In this document: positions 8,758 to 18,528 of the stretch, piece after piece
Layout: each line of letters begins with the position of its first letter
Numbering within the stretch: the stretch's first letter is position 1
Assembly (NCBI GenBank): GCA_017398355.1
Contig: JAFQGD010000031.1
Coordinates: 1-64,000, forward strand
DNA: 64,000 bases
From: Akkermansia sp.
GTDB taxonomy: Bacteria; Verrucomicrobiota; Verrucomicrobiia; Verrucomicrobiales; Akkermansiaceae
Direction of reading: 5' to 3'
The notes under the pieces: model-generated
Told to the model about the DNA's origin: nothing
The model's input: only the letters and a program-made list of their open reading frames with translations
The model's database searches: none
Translations under genes and position numbers: made by a program

Positions 8758-10596
8758 ATGAAAAAACACCTGATACCTCTTATCCTCGCTTCTTTAGCAC
8801 TTCCCTCACTGGCTAAAACCCCGCCCCCTGCTCCCTGCGGTGCAGTTCCTACCTCCCAGCAGGTTGATTGGTTGCGTATGGAATGGTATGCGTTTGTTCA
8901 CTTCGGTCTTAATACATATACCGGACGAGAATGGGGCTATGGAGATGAGAGTCCGGAGCTTTTTAACCCATCGGAATTTGATGCAAATGCCATCGCTAAA
9001 ACATTCCGTGAAGCCGGGATGTCCGGCATGATTTATACGGCAAAACACCATGATGGCTGGTGTGCTTGGCCTACAACTTCCACCAAGCACAGCATCAAAA
9101 AATCTCCTTGGAAAAAAGGAAAAGGAGACGTTGTGAAAGAATTTGCCAAAGCTTGCAAGAACAACGGAATCAAGTTCGGTGTATACATTTCCCCTTGGGA
9201 TCGTAACTGCGCTGATTATGGCAAGAAAGGCTACCTGCGCGTGTATTATAAGCAAATTCAAGAGCTTCTTACCATGTATGGCCCCGTATTTGAAATTTGG
9301 TTTGACGGCGCCAACGGTGGAGACGGCTACTACGGTGGGGCACGTGAACGCCGCAGTATTGGTAATGATGCCAGCTTGTATTATGATTTCCCCAAAATCG
9401 TCAAAAACATCCGCAAAATGCAGCCGGATTGTATTATTTGGGGAGCAGGAAGACATGGAGATGTTATCTGGGGCGGTTCTGAAAAGGGCCACGTGAAATA
9501 TCCCTGCTGGAATGTCATCAATAAAGACACCCCCCAAGAACGCTGGATTTCGTTGGAAGGTGACACGCCCATCAATCGAGCCGGGTGGTTCTGGCATGCG
9601 AACCAGGCGCCTAAGGTAAAATCCCCGGAGCATCTGATGCAAGTCTACCTAGACAGTGTGGGACGTGGAGCCAATCTGATTCTTAACCTTGCGCCGGATA
9701 AGACCGGGCGTTTGGACAAGGCCGATGTGGAGTCATTGTTGACCTTTGGGCAAATGCGTCGTCGCTTGCTTGCTAAAGACTACGCTCTTGGAGCGGTCGC
9801 CACAGCCAGCAGTGTGCGGGGAAATGATGCTACCTATGGAGCGGATAAGCTGACAGATGGCGATATTGAAAGCTACTGGTGTACTAATGATGGAGAAAAG
9901 ACGGGATCCGTTGAAATTAAGCTTCCCTCGCCTGTCACATTTGATGTGGTTCGAGTGCGCGAACAGATTCGATTGGGACAACGCGTCACGGCATTTTCCA
10001 TAGAGGCATACATCAACGGTGCATGGCAAGAAATTGATGGCGCAGGGCAAACGATTGGCCACCAAGTCTTGCGCAAACTCAATGAAACGGTTACAACCGA
10101 TCGGGTGCGACTCAATATCAAAGATTCCCGTGCATGCCCCTGCATTTCCGAATTGTCATTGCTCCTCATGCCGCAAGCCGGTAGCGAAGCAACGCAGGAA
10201 TATGTTTTCGCATACAATGCAGAAAAGCAGAATTGGCACATAAGCCCGGCAGCGGCTGCGGCAGCCTTCGACAACAAGGCTGAAACTCACTGGCAGGGTG
10301 CTATCAACGAAGAAATCGTAGTCGATATGAAGAAGGTTTCAAAAATTTCTTCGTTCTCCTACCTTCCCCGCCAAGACGGAAGCTTGCAAAACATGACGGA
10401 TAGCTATGAAATCGGTACCAGTGTAGATGGCAAAAATTGGACTACGCTGTCCGGGGAATTCTCCAACTTACGCGCCAATCCTATTGAGCTGACGGTAGAA
10501 TTACCACACCCCACAGAGGCTCGTTACTTCCGCTTCCGCCCCACCCGAGCAATTGAGGGAAACGGTGCTTCTGTGGCAGAAATTAACGTCAAATAA
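8758..10596 (+). CDS. Secreted alpha-L-fucosidase (GH29) with discoidin domains
   Basis: This 612-residue enzyme starts with a signal peptide (MKKHLIPLILASLALPSLA). The GH29 catalytic domain covers roughly residues 25-340, with the conserved FVHFGLNTY, AKHHDGWCAWPT and EIWFDGANGG motifs; Asp183 in WFDG is the expected nucleophile. Two F5/8 type C-like domains follow (about 345-470 and 490-612). The family releases L-fucose from glycans, for example mucin or milk oligosaccharides; the substrate here is inferred. It sits 27 bases after the DUF4340 gene and 7 bases before prmA. Confidence 0.9.
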   Translation: MKKHLIPLILASLALPSLAKTPPPAPCGAVPTSQQVDWLRMEWYAFVHFGLNTYTGREWGYGDESPELFNPSEFDANAIAKTFREAGMSGMIYTAKHHDGWCAWPTTSTKHSIKKSPWKKGKGDVVKEFAKACKNNGIKFGVYISPWDRNCADYGKKGYLRVYYKQIQELLTMYGPVFEIWFDGANGGDGYYGGARERRSIGNDASLYYDFPKIVKNIRKMQPDCIIWGAGRHGDVIWGGSEKGHVKYPCWNVINKDTPQERWISLEGDTPINRAGWFWHANQAPKVKSPEHLMQVYLDSVGRGANLILNLAPDKTGRLDKADVESLLTFGQMRRRLLAKDYALGAVATASSVRGNDATYGADKLTDGDIESYWCTNDGEKTGSVEIKLPSPVTFDVVRVREQIRLGQRVTAFSIEAYINGAWQEIDGAGQTIGHQVLRKLNETVTTDRVRLNIKDSRACPCISELSLLLMPQAGSEATQEYVFAYNAEKQNWHISPAAAAAAFDNKAETHWQGAINEEIVVDMKKVSKISSFSYLPRQDGSLQNMTDSYEIGTSVDGKNWTTLSGEFSNLRANPIELTVELPHPTEARYFRFRPTRAIEGNGASVAEINVK

Positions 10597-10603
10597 CGAG
10601 ACT

Positions 10604-11452
10604 ATGTGGCTTTGGTACAAAACAGCACCGCATCACGAAGAATCAAAATGGCAGGAGATTACTGCCGATATGCCCGGCGCCGTCATTTCCGCAGAGTTTA
10701 ATGCTCAGAAAATACGAGTGGAAGTGTATACGGAGACCGCAGAAGAGGCTTTCGTGCTGCAAGCGTGTTATGGAGGAAACACCCAGCAAATCAAAGATGT
10801 AGACTGGGTTGCTGCAACTGCACCGGAAAACACGCCACCCCTCCTCATTCGCGACAAAATAGTTATTTCAGCCAGTGATAATCCGGATGTATTGGACGAA
10901 TTGCGCCGCAAATACCCACGCCGCATTATCCTCACATTCCCGGCTGAAATGGCATTTGGAACAGGCAATCACGCAACAACTTCCACCTGCCTCCGCATGC
11001 TTTGTGATGAAGTCGTGAACCGTACAACACCTTGGACACTTACGGATATAGGATGTGGTACAGGAGTCTTGGCTCTGGCAGGTTTGCGGCTGGGTGCAGA
11101 ATCGGCAGTTAGCTTCGATTTCGACCCCAAAGCGGTAGAAGTAGCAGAACGAAATATCATCCGAAATGGTGGAGCAGATAATCTGAAACTGTTCCAAGCT
11201 GATGTTTTCGAATGGAAGCCGGCAAGGGGTGAGCAATCCGATATCGTATTGGCGAATCTCTTTTCAACTGTTCTGCAAAAGGCATTTCCCCGCATTTTGC
11301 CTGCGATGAAAACGGGCGGTGTTTTGATTATTTCCGGCATCCTGAATACCCAAGCGGAGGAGACTTTGGCGGCGGCAGAAGCAGCCGGGCTTCGCACCCT
11401 CAAAGTTGTGACCCGTGGTAAATGGACAACGGCAAAATTAACAAACGCATGA
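10604..11452 (+). CDS. prmA: Ribosomal protein L11 methyltransferase (PrmA)
   Basis: This 282-residue SAM-dependent methyltransferase has the PrmA hallmark FGTGNHATT at residues 118-126 and SAM-binding DIGCGTGVLALAG from 148. A later NLF segment (VLANLFSTVL) replaces the usual NI(L/V) motif. PrmA trimethylates L11. The ATG at 10604 was chosen because it lies just after the fucosidase stop; earlier in-frame codons would overlap that gene. Its stop overlaps the tsaB start (ATGA), so the two are translationally coupled. Confidence 0.9.
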   Translation: MWLWYKTAPHHEESKWQEITADMPGAVISAEFNAQKIRVEVYTETAEEAFVLQACYGGNTQQIKDVDWVAATAPENTPPLLIRDKIVISASDNPDVLDELRRKYPRRIILTFPAEMAFGTGNHATTSTCLRMLCDEVVNRTTPWTLTDIGCGTGVLALAGLRLGAESAVSFDFDPKAVEVAERNIIRNGGADNLKLFQADVFEWKPARGEQSDIVLANLFSTVLQKAFPRILPAMKTGGVLIISGILNTQAEETLAAAEAAGLRTLKVVTRGKWTTAKLTNA

Positions 11453-12084
11453 TGACTCTTGCCATAGAAACATCCTCCCCTCAAGCTTCTCTTTGCTTGG
11501 CGGAGGATGACACCATTCTTTTTTGCGCCGATTGGACAGCCGAACGCAACCACGATGCCTACCTTTTCCCTGCCCTCCAACACGCGATGGACGCTTTGGG
11601 TGAACGCCAACTGGATTGGATTTTGGTAGGGAGTGGCCCCGGTAGCTATGGAGGGGTGCGCGTGGCTCTCGCTGCCGCAGTTGGTATTTCCACAGTAAAA
11701 GAGGCACGCACAGTAACACTGTGCTCATGGGAATATCTAGCTCACGGGGAAGCTTGCATCGTATCGGATGCGCGCCGCGGAGGCTGGACCCTCCGGCAAC
11801 CCGATGGAGCCATATCAGTCATCACCCCGGAGGAACTTCGTGAGCTCGCAGCAGATACTGGGATTCTGCTCTATACTACGGAGTGCGCCGAAAGAATGAA
11901 GCAAGAGTCTCTATGCGCTACGAAATACTCCCTTATTCCCACGGCAGAAGGGCTTATCCATACCTGGAATGCATTGAGTAAAGAAGAGCAGGAAAAACGA
12001 GCATCGCTACCGGCAGAACCCATCTATGTGCGCCCACCTCATATCACAGAAGCCAAGCGCAAACCATGGGAAATACGAGATTGA
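11449..12084 (+). CDS. tsaB: tRNA threonylcarbamoyladenosine protein TsaB
   Basis: This 211-residue protein begins MMTLAIETSS, typical of the ASKHA-fold TsaB/TsaD family, and has the glycine-rich GSGPGSYGGVRVALA segment near residue 60. TsaB partners TsaD and TsaE to make t6A37 in ANN-decoding tRNAs. The start ATG overlaps the prmA stop by four bases. The next codon is also ATG, so initiation could be one codon later. The C-terminal half is divergent, as usual in the family. Confidence 0.85.
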   Translation: MMTLAIETSSPQASLCLAEDDTILFCADWTAERNHDAYLFPALQHAMDALGERQLDWILVGSGPGSYGGVRVALAAAVGISTVKEARTVTLCSWEYLAHGEACIVSDARRGGWTLRQPDGAISVITPEELRELAADTGILLYTTECAERMKQESLCATKYSLIPTAEGLIHTWNALSKEEQEKRASLPAEPIYVRPPHITEAKRKPWEIRD

Positions 12085-12102
12085 CATATAAGAAAGTGCG
12101 CC

Positions 12103-12453
12103 ATGAATCCCGCCGAATCAGAAATTATACATGAATGTCAACGCTGCGGAGCCTGTTGCCGATGGGAGGGGGATGTATGCCTTACAGATACTGATATAAC
12201 GGCGATTGCTGAGTATTTAGGCATGAAAGAAGTGGACTTCATCAACGAGTATTGTCATTTGCAACGCAATCGGCGCGGGCTTTCTCTCATTGATGCCCCG
12301 GGGGGCGCATGCATCATGTTGACGGAAGATAATGCTTGCCGTATTCAGCCAGTGAAGCCGGAACAGTGCCGCGATTTTCCCTACAAGTGGAACTTCCCGG
12401 GGTGGGAGAAACGGTGTCCCGGAGCTAAATGCAGAGAGGAGAGCCCCTCATGA
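12103..12453 (+). CDS. YkgJ-type cysteine-cluster protein
   Basis: This 116-residue protein has the N-terminal CQRCGACCRWEG motif (CxxCxxCC), further cysteines in the middle (EYC, GACI, NACR) and the C-terminal CRDFPYKWNF and CPGAKC elements. This is the zinc/iron-chelating domain family UPF0153/YkgJ. The metal and role are not known for most members. Its stop overlaps the start of the giant ABC gene (ATGA), suggesting coupled expression. Confidence 0.8.
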   Translation: MNPAESEIIHECQRCGACCRWEGDVCLTDTDITAIAEYLGMKEVDFINEYCHLQRNRRGLSLIDAPGGACIMLTEDNACRIQPVKPEQCRDFPYKWNFPGWEKRCPGAKCREESPS

Positions 12454-15400
12454 GACGCATACGTTCCACACACACTCCTCGTCTTTACACAATTTTATTT
12501 TCATTGAGGCGCAAGCTGTTTCACTTGCGCAGCTTGCTCGTTTCCTTTTTCTCCAAAGTGCCACACAGAATGGCACCGCGAGATGAAACACGACGTGGGC
12601 ATGCCGGTATCATCGTAGACCTCTTTGCTGCCATTATGGCGCGCGTTAAAGGGGCGAGCATTGATGATGATTTAGACACCGTCATGAATATCCTGCGCTA
12701 CGATTTTCCCAATGTGGAACATGTGTGGTTGGCAGAGCGTTTCATGACGGCTTTTGAAGCCAGATACCCACTCGAAGCTACACTTGCATTAGCCGCAGCC
12801 AAACGTACAGAAGCAGAACGCTGTGCGCTTGCTATGGAAATCCTTACCCTGCTGCACCGTGTCGGCGGCGATTTGACCAACCCGGAGCTTTTTGCTCGCG
12901 TGACCTTGGGGCTGAACCTGCCATGGGCCAGCACAAGCCTCGAGCATCTTTTTAGTACTCCGGGAGCCACATCCAAATACCCGATTATTGAAACCATTAG
13001 CTTCTCCGGCTGCATAGGGCGCGGCAATGTAACATTGGCTGTGGAAGATGCAGGCGTGCGCTTTAGAGCGTTGCGCTGTGTGAACCTTTTGCTCATCATC
13101 AATGATGGGGATGTACCCATTTCTTTGCGAGGTCAAGCACTCAACAAGGGAGATGTGCTACCTATCTCTGCCGGCCAGGCCGTTAAACTATCTCGTGTTT
13201 CCATCAATTATAATGCCATACGCGCATTTTTGCAATCTCACTATTCAGGCATTCGCTACGTCTACTACGTTTATTGTGAAGATGATACAGTGACAATTTC
13301 CCGCCAGAGGCAACGCAACTGTATCGCCCGCATCCATTTCGGCTTGCACGTAGAGTTACAACTATTGAGCAATGACGCTGATTTTGTATTGGATGGGGTT
13401 ACTCTACACGAGGGGGCATTTGTCAACACTTCTTACTATACTCCGTTCACGGTTCAGGGTATTGGGCCTTTCTCATTCGGTGACCTCCAGCCGGAAGATG
13501 AAGCAGGGCGCAGTTTCCAACTGGCACCGGGCAACAGAAAAGTCATCGTCTCCAATCTACCCTACATGAACAACCCCGGTGTACTAATGCTTACACCGGG
13601 GCTTGCTCCGGGCACCATTTTTGAGGTTAATTACTCCCGCAACAGCAATACCGGCGAATTGCGTGTGTTGGAAGGCTCTACTCATTCCCTGACAGTACAG
13701 GGTGAGCCTGTACGCGGTGATACCCCTCTGAAAGATGGTGACTTGATAGGCCTGAGTGCTGTGCAGTACCTTCGCTGCCGTTTCTCTGCCGGTGTATTAG
13801 ATGAGGAATCAAGTGTCATATCCTCCCTGAATGTACAAAGTTTGACCCGTGATTTCGGCCGCGCCGGACGCGTGCTGGACAACATAGATTTCTCACTCAA
13901 ACGGGGCGAGATGGCTTGTGTCTTAGGCCCCAGTGGTTCAGGGAAAAGCACACTTTTAAGTATGCTGGCCGGCCACCTGGCCCCTACCTTTGGCGAGATT
14001 TGCTACAACGATGAAAAAATGTCACCGGCAGCATCGGAGCTTCGCCGCCACGTCGCATATATCCCACGAGAAGATATTCTCGATGAAGCGATGACGGTGG
14101 GTGAACATGTTTACCAAGCCTCCATTGCTCGTCGCCCGCGGTTGAATCATTCGGACCGCATGAGGCGTGTGCTGGCCATCCTCAATTTCGTCGGTATTTC
14201 CCACCTCACGAAGCGAAATGTCGGTCGAGCCGGTGAACGCACCATTTCAGACGGTGAACGCACACGTCTTAATCTGGGCTTGGACTTGACCGGCACTGCG
14301 GAAGTGTTCCTCATTGATGAGCCCATCAGTGGCCTTTCTTCCGGGGATGCCGATAAGGTTATTCAAACATTGGAAAACATGGCTTCAGGGCGCATCGTCC
14401 TTTGCACTCTACATCGCCCGGCTCAGAGTATTCTGAATCGTTTTAAGAAGGTCATGGTTCTTACTTCTAAGGGTCAGATGGCATTTTGGGGAACGCCACA
14501 GGAAATGGCTCTCTATTTCCGCAAGGCTGCTTATGATATGGGGCTTATGATTCCACCGGAAGCAATAGCAGCAGGTGGTGCTGACTATGTGTTTGAGGTG
14601 CTGGAAGCTTCCTACAATAGCCTTAAAACATCTGAGCAAACTGTATCTGAGCTCTGGCAAGCCCGATTTGAGCGTGCTATGCACCGCACACCCAAGGAGA
14701 AAGAACTCGTTAATAATAAAGCGAGGAAGATTCCGCGCATTCCGCGCAGAACCCCGCTTGAACTTTGGAAATTATTCTGTTTGTGGTCGTCTCGCACCTA
14801 TTTGGCTCGTATTAGAAGCCGTATGGGACTTTATGCTGTTTTGCTGGAAGGCCCTGTTCTTGCACTGCTGATAGCCGGGACTCTCCGCGCCGCCTCAGAA
14901 ACGCCCTACACCTACTACAAAGCTCTGCACATCAATGAGTATCTTTTCTTGTCTCTTGTGTTGGCCATGTTTTTTGGACTCACAGACTCGGCTTGCGAAA
15001 TATTGCGGGATAGAGCACTCATTAAGAGAGAGAGTAATTATAAGCTCTTCATCCCGGGATATCTCGTAGCCAAAACGCTGGTGCTTACGGCCATAGCCGG
15101 TACACAATGTGCTTTGTATTTGCTGGTGGGCAATTTGATTTTGGAGATAAATGATATGTTTTGGCCGCACTTGGGAATTATGGTGCTGACAGCCTTTGTG
15201 GGTATAGCACTTTCTCTCATGGTGTCTGCCTTCGTGCGATCGGATAGAACAGCACTGAATATCGTTCCGCTTCTCTTGGTCCCTCAGATATTGCTGGCAG
15301 GCGCATTGGTGCGTTTTGAGGAGATGAACGAATATAGTCCCACCGTGCCGGAATATTTAATTCCGGATAAGGTGGAAAACGCCTTGTCTAATCTGAGACA

Positions 15401-16028
15401 CCGAGTAGCCTATCAAGACGAAACGACGCACAATATTCTCACAAAACCTGTGCCTTTGTTGGCTGAATTTTGTCCGCTTCGCTATGCGTTCGAGATGATG
15501 TTTGTGTTGCAAACATCTTTCAATCCTTGGGAAATAGAGAGCGCCCGCGTCAACGAACACCGCGACTATGTAAAAGAGCATGGAAGTAGTGATGAAATTC
15601 GATTTGTGCAAAGGGCTGCTCTGTTGCTCAACACCACAGCCCCGGATTCCCATGAGGCGAGAACATTGCTTCACCGTGTTCGCAAAGCAGCAACTATGCA
15701 CGATGAACAATACCTCCGCAATTTGGAAGACGACTTGGAATCCAGCCCGGAAGAACTTAATGACCAACCCCTGGAGTTCTTTTTCTCAAATCGAAAACTT
15801 ACTGCATTGCGTGAAGGTGTGAAGACCGCCCGTAAGGATGGCCGACTTACTGAACACCGCGGGTTCTTCCTTTCACCACGTCAAGCTCCTCCCTTCGGCG
15901 GACTTGACCAAGAAACGGATGCCGGCTCCATTCCTACACTAGGCAGAAATGCAATCTATTTAGCTATCATGGGGCTTATCCCCATCCTTCTTGCCGGATG
16001 GAGACTCCGAAAGATATGTAGAGGCTGA
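12450..16028 (+). CDS. Giant ABCG-like transporter with TerB-like and FHA-like N-terminal modules
   Basis: This 1192-residue fusion opens with a helical region (about 45-160) that resembles a TerB/DjlA-like domain. Beta-rich segments (about 180-460) follow, with FHA-like or forkhead-like phrasing such as LKDGDLIGLS. The ATPase has Walker A GPSGSGKST near 493, signature SDGERTRLNLG near 600 and Walker B VFLIDEPISGLS near 620. An ABC-2 type membrane domain with about six helices covers the C-terminal third, interrupted by a long soluble loop before a final helix. The ATG at 12450 has GAGAGGAG just upstream. The ATPase-permease order matches ABCG half-transporters; cargo is unknown. Confidence 0.75.
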   Translation: MRRIRSTHTPRLYTILFSLRRKLFHLRSLLVSFFSKVPHRMAPRDETRRGHAGIIVDLFAAIMARVKGASIDDDLDTVMNILRYDFPNVEHVWLAERFMTAFEARYPLEATLALAAAKRTEAERCALAMEILTLLHRVGGDLTNPELFARVTLGLNLPWASTSLEHLFSTPGATSKYPIIETISFSGCIGRGNVTLAVEDAGVRFRALRCVNLLLIINDGDVPISLRGQALNKGDVLPISAGQAVKLSRVSINYNAIRAFLQSHYSGIRYVYYVYCEDDTVTISRQRQRNCIARIHFGLHVELQLLSNDADFVLDGVTLHEGAFVNTSYYTPFTVQGIGPFSFGDLQPEDEAGRSFQLAPGNRKVIVSNLPYMNNPGVLMLTPGLAPGTIFEVNYSRNSNTGELRVLEGSTHSLTVQGEPVRGDTPLKDGDLIGLSAVQYLRCRFSAGVLDEESSVISSLNVQSLTRDFGRAGRVLDNIDFSLKRGEMACVLGPSGSGKSTLLSMLAGHLAPTFGEICYNDEKMSPAASELRRHVAYIPREDILDEAMTVGEHVYQASIARRPRLNHSDRMRRVLAILNFVGISHLTKRNVGRAGERTISDGERTRLNLGLDLTGTAEVFLIDEPISGLSSGDADKVIQTLENMASGRIVLCTLHRPAQSILNRFKKVMVLTSKGQMAFWGTPQEMALYFRKAAYDMGLMIPPEAIAAGGADYVFEVLEASYNSLKTSEQTVSELWQARFERAMHRTPKEKELVNNKARKIPRIPRRTPLELWKLFCLWSSRTYLARIRSRMGLYAVLLEGPVLALLIAGTLRAASETPYTYYKALHINEYLFLSLVLAMFFGLTDSACEILRDRALIKRESNYKLFIPGYLVAKTLVLTAIAGTQCALYLLVGNLILEINDMFWPHLGIMVLTAFVGIALSLMVSAFVRSDRTALNIVPLLLVPQILLAGALVRFEEMNEYSPTVPEYLIPDKVENALSNLRHRVAYQDETTHNILTKPVPLLAEFCPLRYAFEMMFVLQTSFNPWEIESARVNEHRDYVKEHGSSDEIRFVQRAALLLNTTAPDSHEARTLLHRVRKAATMHDEQYLRNLEDDLESSPEELNDQPLEFFFSNRKLTALREGVKTARKDGRLTEHRGFFLSPRQAPPFGGLDQETDAGSIPTLGRNAIYLAIMGLIPILLAGWRLRKICRG

Positions 16029-16139
16029 CACAGTTGAATCTAAAAAGTGTGACACCTTACCAGATTTTACTTCCATGATAGAAGAATCTGGCGTATACTA
16101 CCCGCGTACGCGCGGTGAACCCCGCGCCTGAATGTAGAC

Positions 16140-17432
16140 ATGAAGATTGTTCTTGCATACTCCGGTGGCCTTGACACATCCGTTCTTCTGGTGTGGCTCA
16201 AGGAGAAGTACAATGCTGAAATCATCGCCTACTGCGCCGATGTAGGCCAGGCTGAGGAGCTTGATGGTGTCATCGAAAAAGCTCTTGCCACGGGTGCCAC
16301 CAAGTGCATCATCGGCGATTTGAAGGCAGATTTTGCAGCCAATTACATTTTCCCCATGTTCCAGGCCAACGCCGTGTACGAGGGCCGCTATCTGTTGGGC
16401 ACATCTATCGCCCGTCCCTGCATTTCTAAAGCCATGGTAGATGTTGCTTTGGCAGAGGGGGCAGATGCGATTGCCCACGGTGCAACCGGCAAGGGCAATG
16501 ATCAGGTGCGTTTCGAGCTTTCCATCAACGCCTTGGCACCCAAACTGCAAGTAATTGCTCCTTGGCGCATGAAAGAATGGCGCGATCAGTTCCCCGGCCG
16601 TGCAGAGATGATTAAGTACGCAGAGGAACACGGCATCCCGATTCGCCAGAGCATGAAGAAGCCCTACTCCATGGACCGCAATCTGCTGCACATTTCTTAC
16701 GAGGCCGGTATTTTGGAGGATACTTGGTACGATGCAACCAAGGAAGAAGACCGCGGCATGTATGTGCTCTCCACCGCACCCGAAGATGCCCCCGATACAC
16801 CTCAGTACCTCCAATGCCTGTTTGAAAAAGGCAACATCATCGGTTTGCAGACAGAAGGCTTGGCCGAAATCATCGCAGAAGTGGGTGCTACAGCCAATGT
16901 ACAGGGTGAAAAGGATGGCTACACCCTCCTCGACCCGCTGGGTATCATGCTTGTGCTCAATTTCTTGGGTGGCAAGCACGGTATCGGCCGTGTAGATATC
17001 ATTGAAAACCGCTTTGTCGGCATGAAGAGCCGTGGTATCTATGAGACCCCCGGTGGTACTATCTTGCTGGCCGCCCACCGCGACATTGAGACCATCACCA
17101 TGGACCGCGAGGCTCAAAAGGTGCGTGATTCTCTCATCCCGGACTACGCCTCCATGGTGTACAACGGCTTCTGGTTTGCTCCCGAGCGCGAGGCTATCCA
17201 AGCCCTTGTGACCAAGACCCAGGAAACGGTGAATGGCGAGGTACGTCTTAAGCTCTACAAGGGCAACGTGATGTATGCAGGCCGCCGCAGCCCCAACAGC
17301 TTGTACAGTTACGCCATGGCTACCATGGAAGCAGACTACACAGATGAAGACTACAACCAGGATGATGCCAGCGGCTTCATTCACCTCAATGGGCTCCGTC
17401 TCAAGCAGTTTGCTCGCGTAAACAATAAATAA
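16140..17432 (+). CDS. argG: Argininosuccinate synthase
   Basis: This 430-residue enzyme of arginine synthesis joins citrulline and aspartate using ATP. The P-loop AYSGGLDTS is at residues 5-13, and [13 protein letters not shown] and the SPNSLYSY region near the C terminus match the family. It is slightly longer than the usual 400 residues. It stands alone with its own terminator (17446-17490); argD lies far away at 59.7-60.9 kb. The upstream gap (16029-16139) has a weak hairpin (16058-16090) and a possible TATACT -10 box at 16094 but no convincing -35. Confidence 0.95.
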   Translation: MKIVLAYSGGLDTSVLLVWLKEKYNAEIIAYCADVGQAEELDGVIEKALATGATKCIIGDLKADFAANYIFPMFQANAVYEGRYLLGTSIARPCISKAMVDVALAEGADAIAHGATGKGNDQVRFELSINALAPKLQVIAPWRMKEWRDQFPGRAEMIKYAEEHGIPIRQSMKKPYSMDRNLLHISYEAGILEDTWYDATKEEDRGMYVLSTAPEDAPDTPQYLQCLFEKGNIIGLQTEGLAEIIAEVGATANVQGEKDGYTLLDPLGIMLVLNFLGGKHGIGRVDIIENRFVGMKSRGIYETPGGTILLAAHRDIETITMDREAQKVRDSLIPDYASMVYNGFWFAPEREAIQALVTKTQETVNGEVRLKLYKGNVMYAGRRSPNSLYSYAMATMEADYTDEDYNQDDASGFIHLNGLRLKQFARVNNK

Positions 17433-17445
17433 AAGAAGCTCTTTC

Positions 17446-17490
17446 AAAGCCGCATCGGGAATATCCTTTCCCGCTGCGGCTTTTCTTTTT
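17446..17490 (+). terminator. Rho-independent terminator of argG
   Basis: AAAGCCGCATCGGGA and TCCCGCTGCGGCTTT form a strong hairpin followed by TTTCTTTTT. The T run ends directly at the ATG of the next gene, so any transcript reading through must unfold this hairpin to expose that start. Confidence 0.85.
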
Positions 17491-18528
17491 ATGTCCACTC
17501 TTCCTAAATTGTCTTATGTATTTCTCTCATATAATCGAGAGAAATATGTGCGTGCGGCCATAGAATCTGCCTTTGCCCAGGACTATGAAGGAGAATTGGA
17601 GTACATATTTTCCGATGACTGCTCAACAGACCGAACTTTCGAAATCATCAAAGAATGTGTTGCTGCATATAAAGGGACAAGGCGGGTAATTATCACACAA
17701 ACGCCACAAAATCTGCATCTTGCAGGGAATACAAACCACGCCGTACAGTTTGTTACATCAGATTGGATTGTACGCGCAGATGATGATGATATTGCAACCC
17801 CGGATAGATGCAGCATCATAGGCAAGGCTATATCTACTTGCCCTGAAGCCTCCTGCGTGTTCACCAAAATGAAGAAGTTTACTGATTTGCAGGAATCAGA
17901 AATTTTGACAAAACAGGGCGAACAAACAACACCCTATCCGGAAATTCAGATTCATGATATTCGGGACGGCTTTGACCCATTACGTGCTTTTTCGGCACCT
18001 TTGTGCTTGCATCAGGTCTGGTCGATGAAGCATTTTCGCCAATTTGGGCCATTGCCAAATGATGCCAATTATGTGGATGATGTTGTCGCACTCTACCGCT
18101 CTTCTATCCTTGGGAAATGTATCATCATTGATGCTGTTACCATGTACATCCGAGGAGGCAGTGGAAACATGAGTCGAGGCCAAGATGATGGGACAAGGGG
18201 ATATTCCTCCATCATGCGGTTGGAGCGATTCAACGATAGATACCAAAATATAACACTTCGCCCTTTAGAAGAAACAGTAAAGGCGGTTTCGCAATATCGG
18301 AAAGAAACACTCTCTTTGGGTGAACAAGCCAGCACACAAGGATTCATCGACAATCTGCAAAATAATTTAAAGCAGCGCCGCTTGCTTTGCACCTACTGGC
18401 GAGGCTCCACCATCAACCGTATACGCATAGCAAAGGCGCTAGGTTACAAGGGATTCTTTGCGGCCTTGCGCTGCTTACCTATGCCCATTTTTGCCTTTTT
18501 ACTTGCCCTTTACCGCAAAATTAAATGA
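17491..18528 (+). CDS. Family 2 glycosyltransferase
   Basis: This 345-residue GT-A enzyme has the N-terminal pattern YVFLSYNREKYVRAAIESAF, the SDDCSTD motif at residues 41-47 and a DDDD metal site at 97-100. It probably adds a sugar to a cell-surface glycan; donor and acceptor are unknown. The only available ATG abuts the T run of the argG terminator, so no ordinary ribosome site exists in front of it. Its stop overlaps the next glycosyltransferase start (ATGA). Confidence 0.8.
   Translation: MSTLPKLSYVFLSYNREKYVRAAIESAFAQDYEGELEYIFSDDCSTDRTFEIIKECVAAYKGTRRVIITQTPQNLHLAGNTNHAVQFVTSDWIVRADDDDIATPDRCSIIGKAISTCPEASCVFTKMKKFTDLQESEILTKQGEQTTPYPEIQIHDIRDGFDPLRAFSAPLCLHQVWSMKHFRQFGPLPNDANYVDDVVALYRSSILGKCIIIDAVTMYIRGGSGNMSRGQDDGTRGYSSIMRLERFNDRYQNITLRPLEETVKAVSQYRKETLSLGEQASTQGFIDNLQNNLKQRRLLCTYWRGSTINRIRIAKALGYKGFFAALRCLPMPIFAFLLALYRKIK

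Noticed and set aside
16058..16099. Arginine operator and promoter upstream of argG
   Set aside because: A hairpin and a TATACT box are present, but no matching -35 hexamer or clear ArgR box was found.
16098..17498. Long open frame on the minus strand opposite argG
   Set aside because: It has no ribosome site or recognisable protein content and mirrors the codon structure of argG, so it is a shadow frame.
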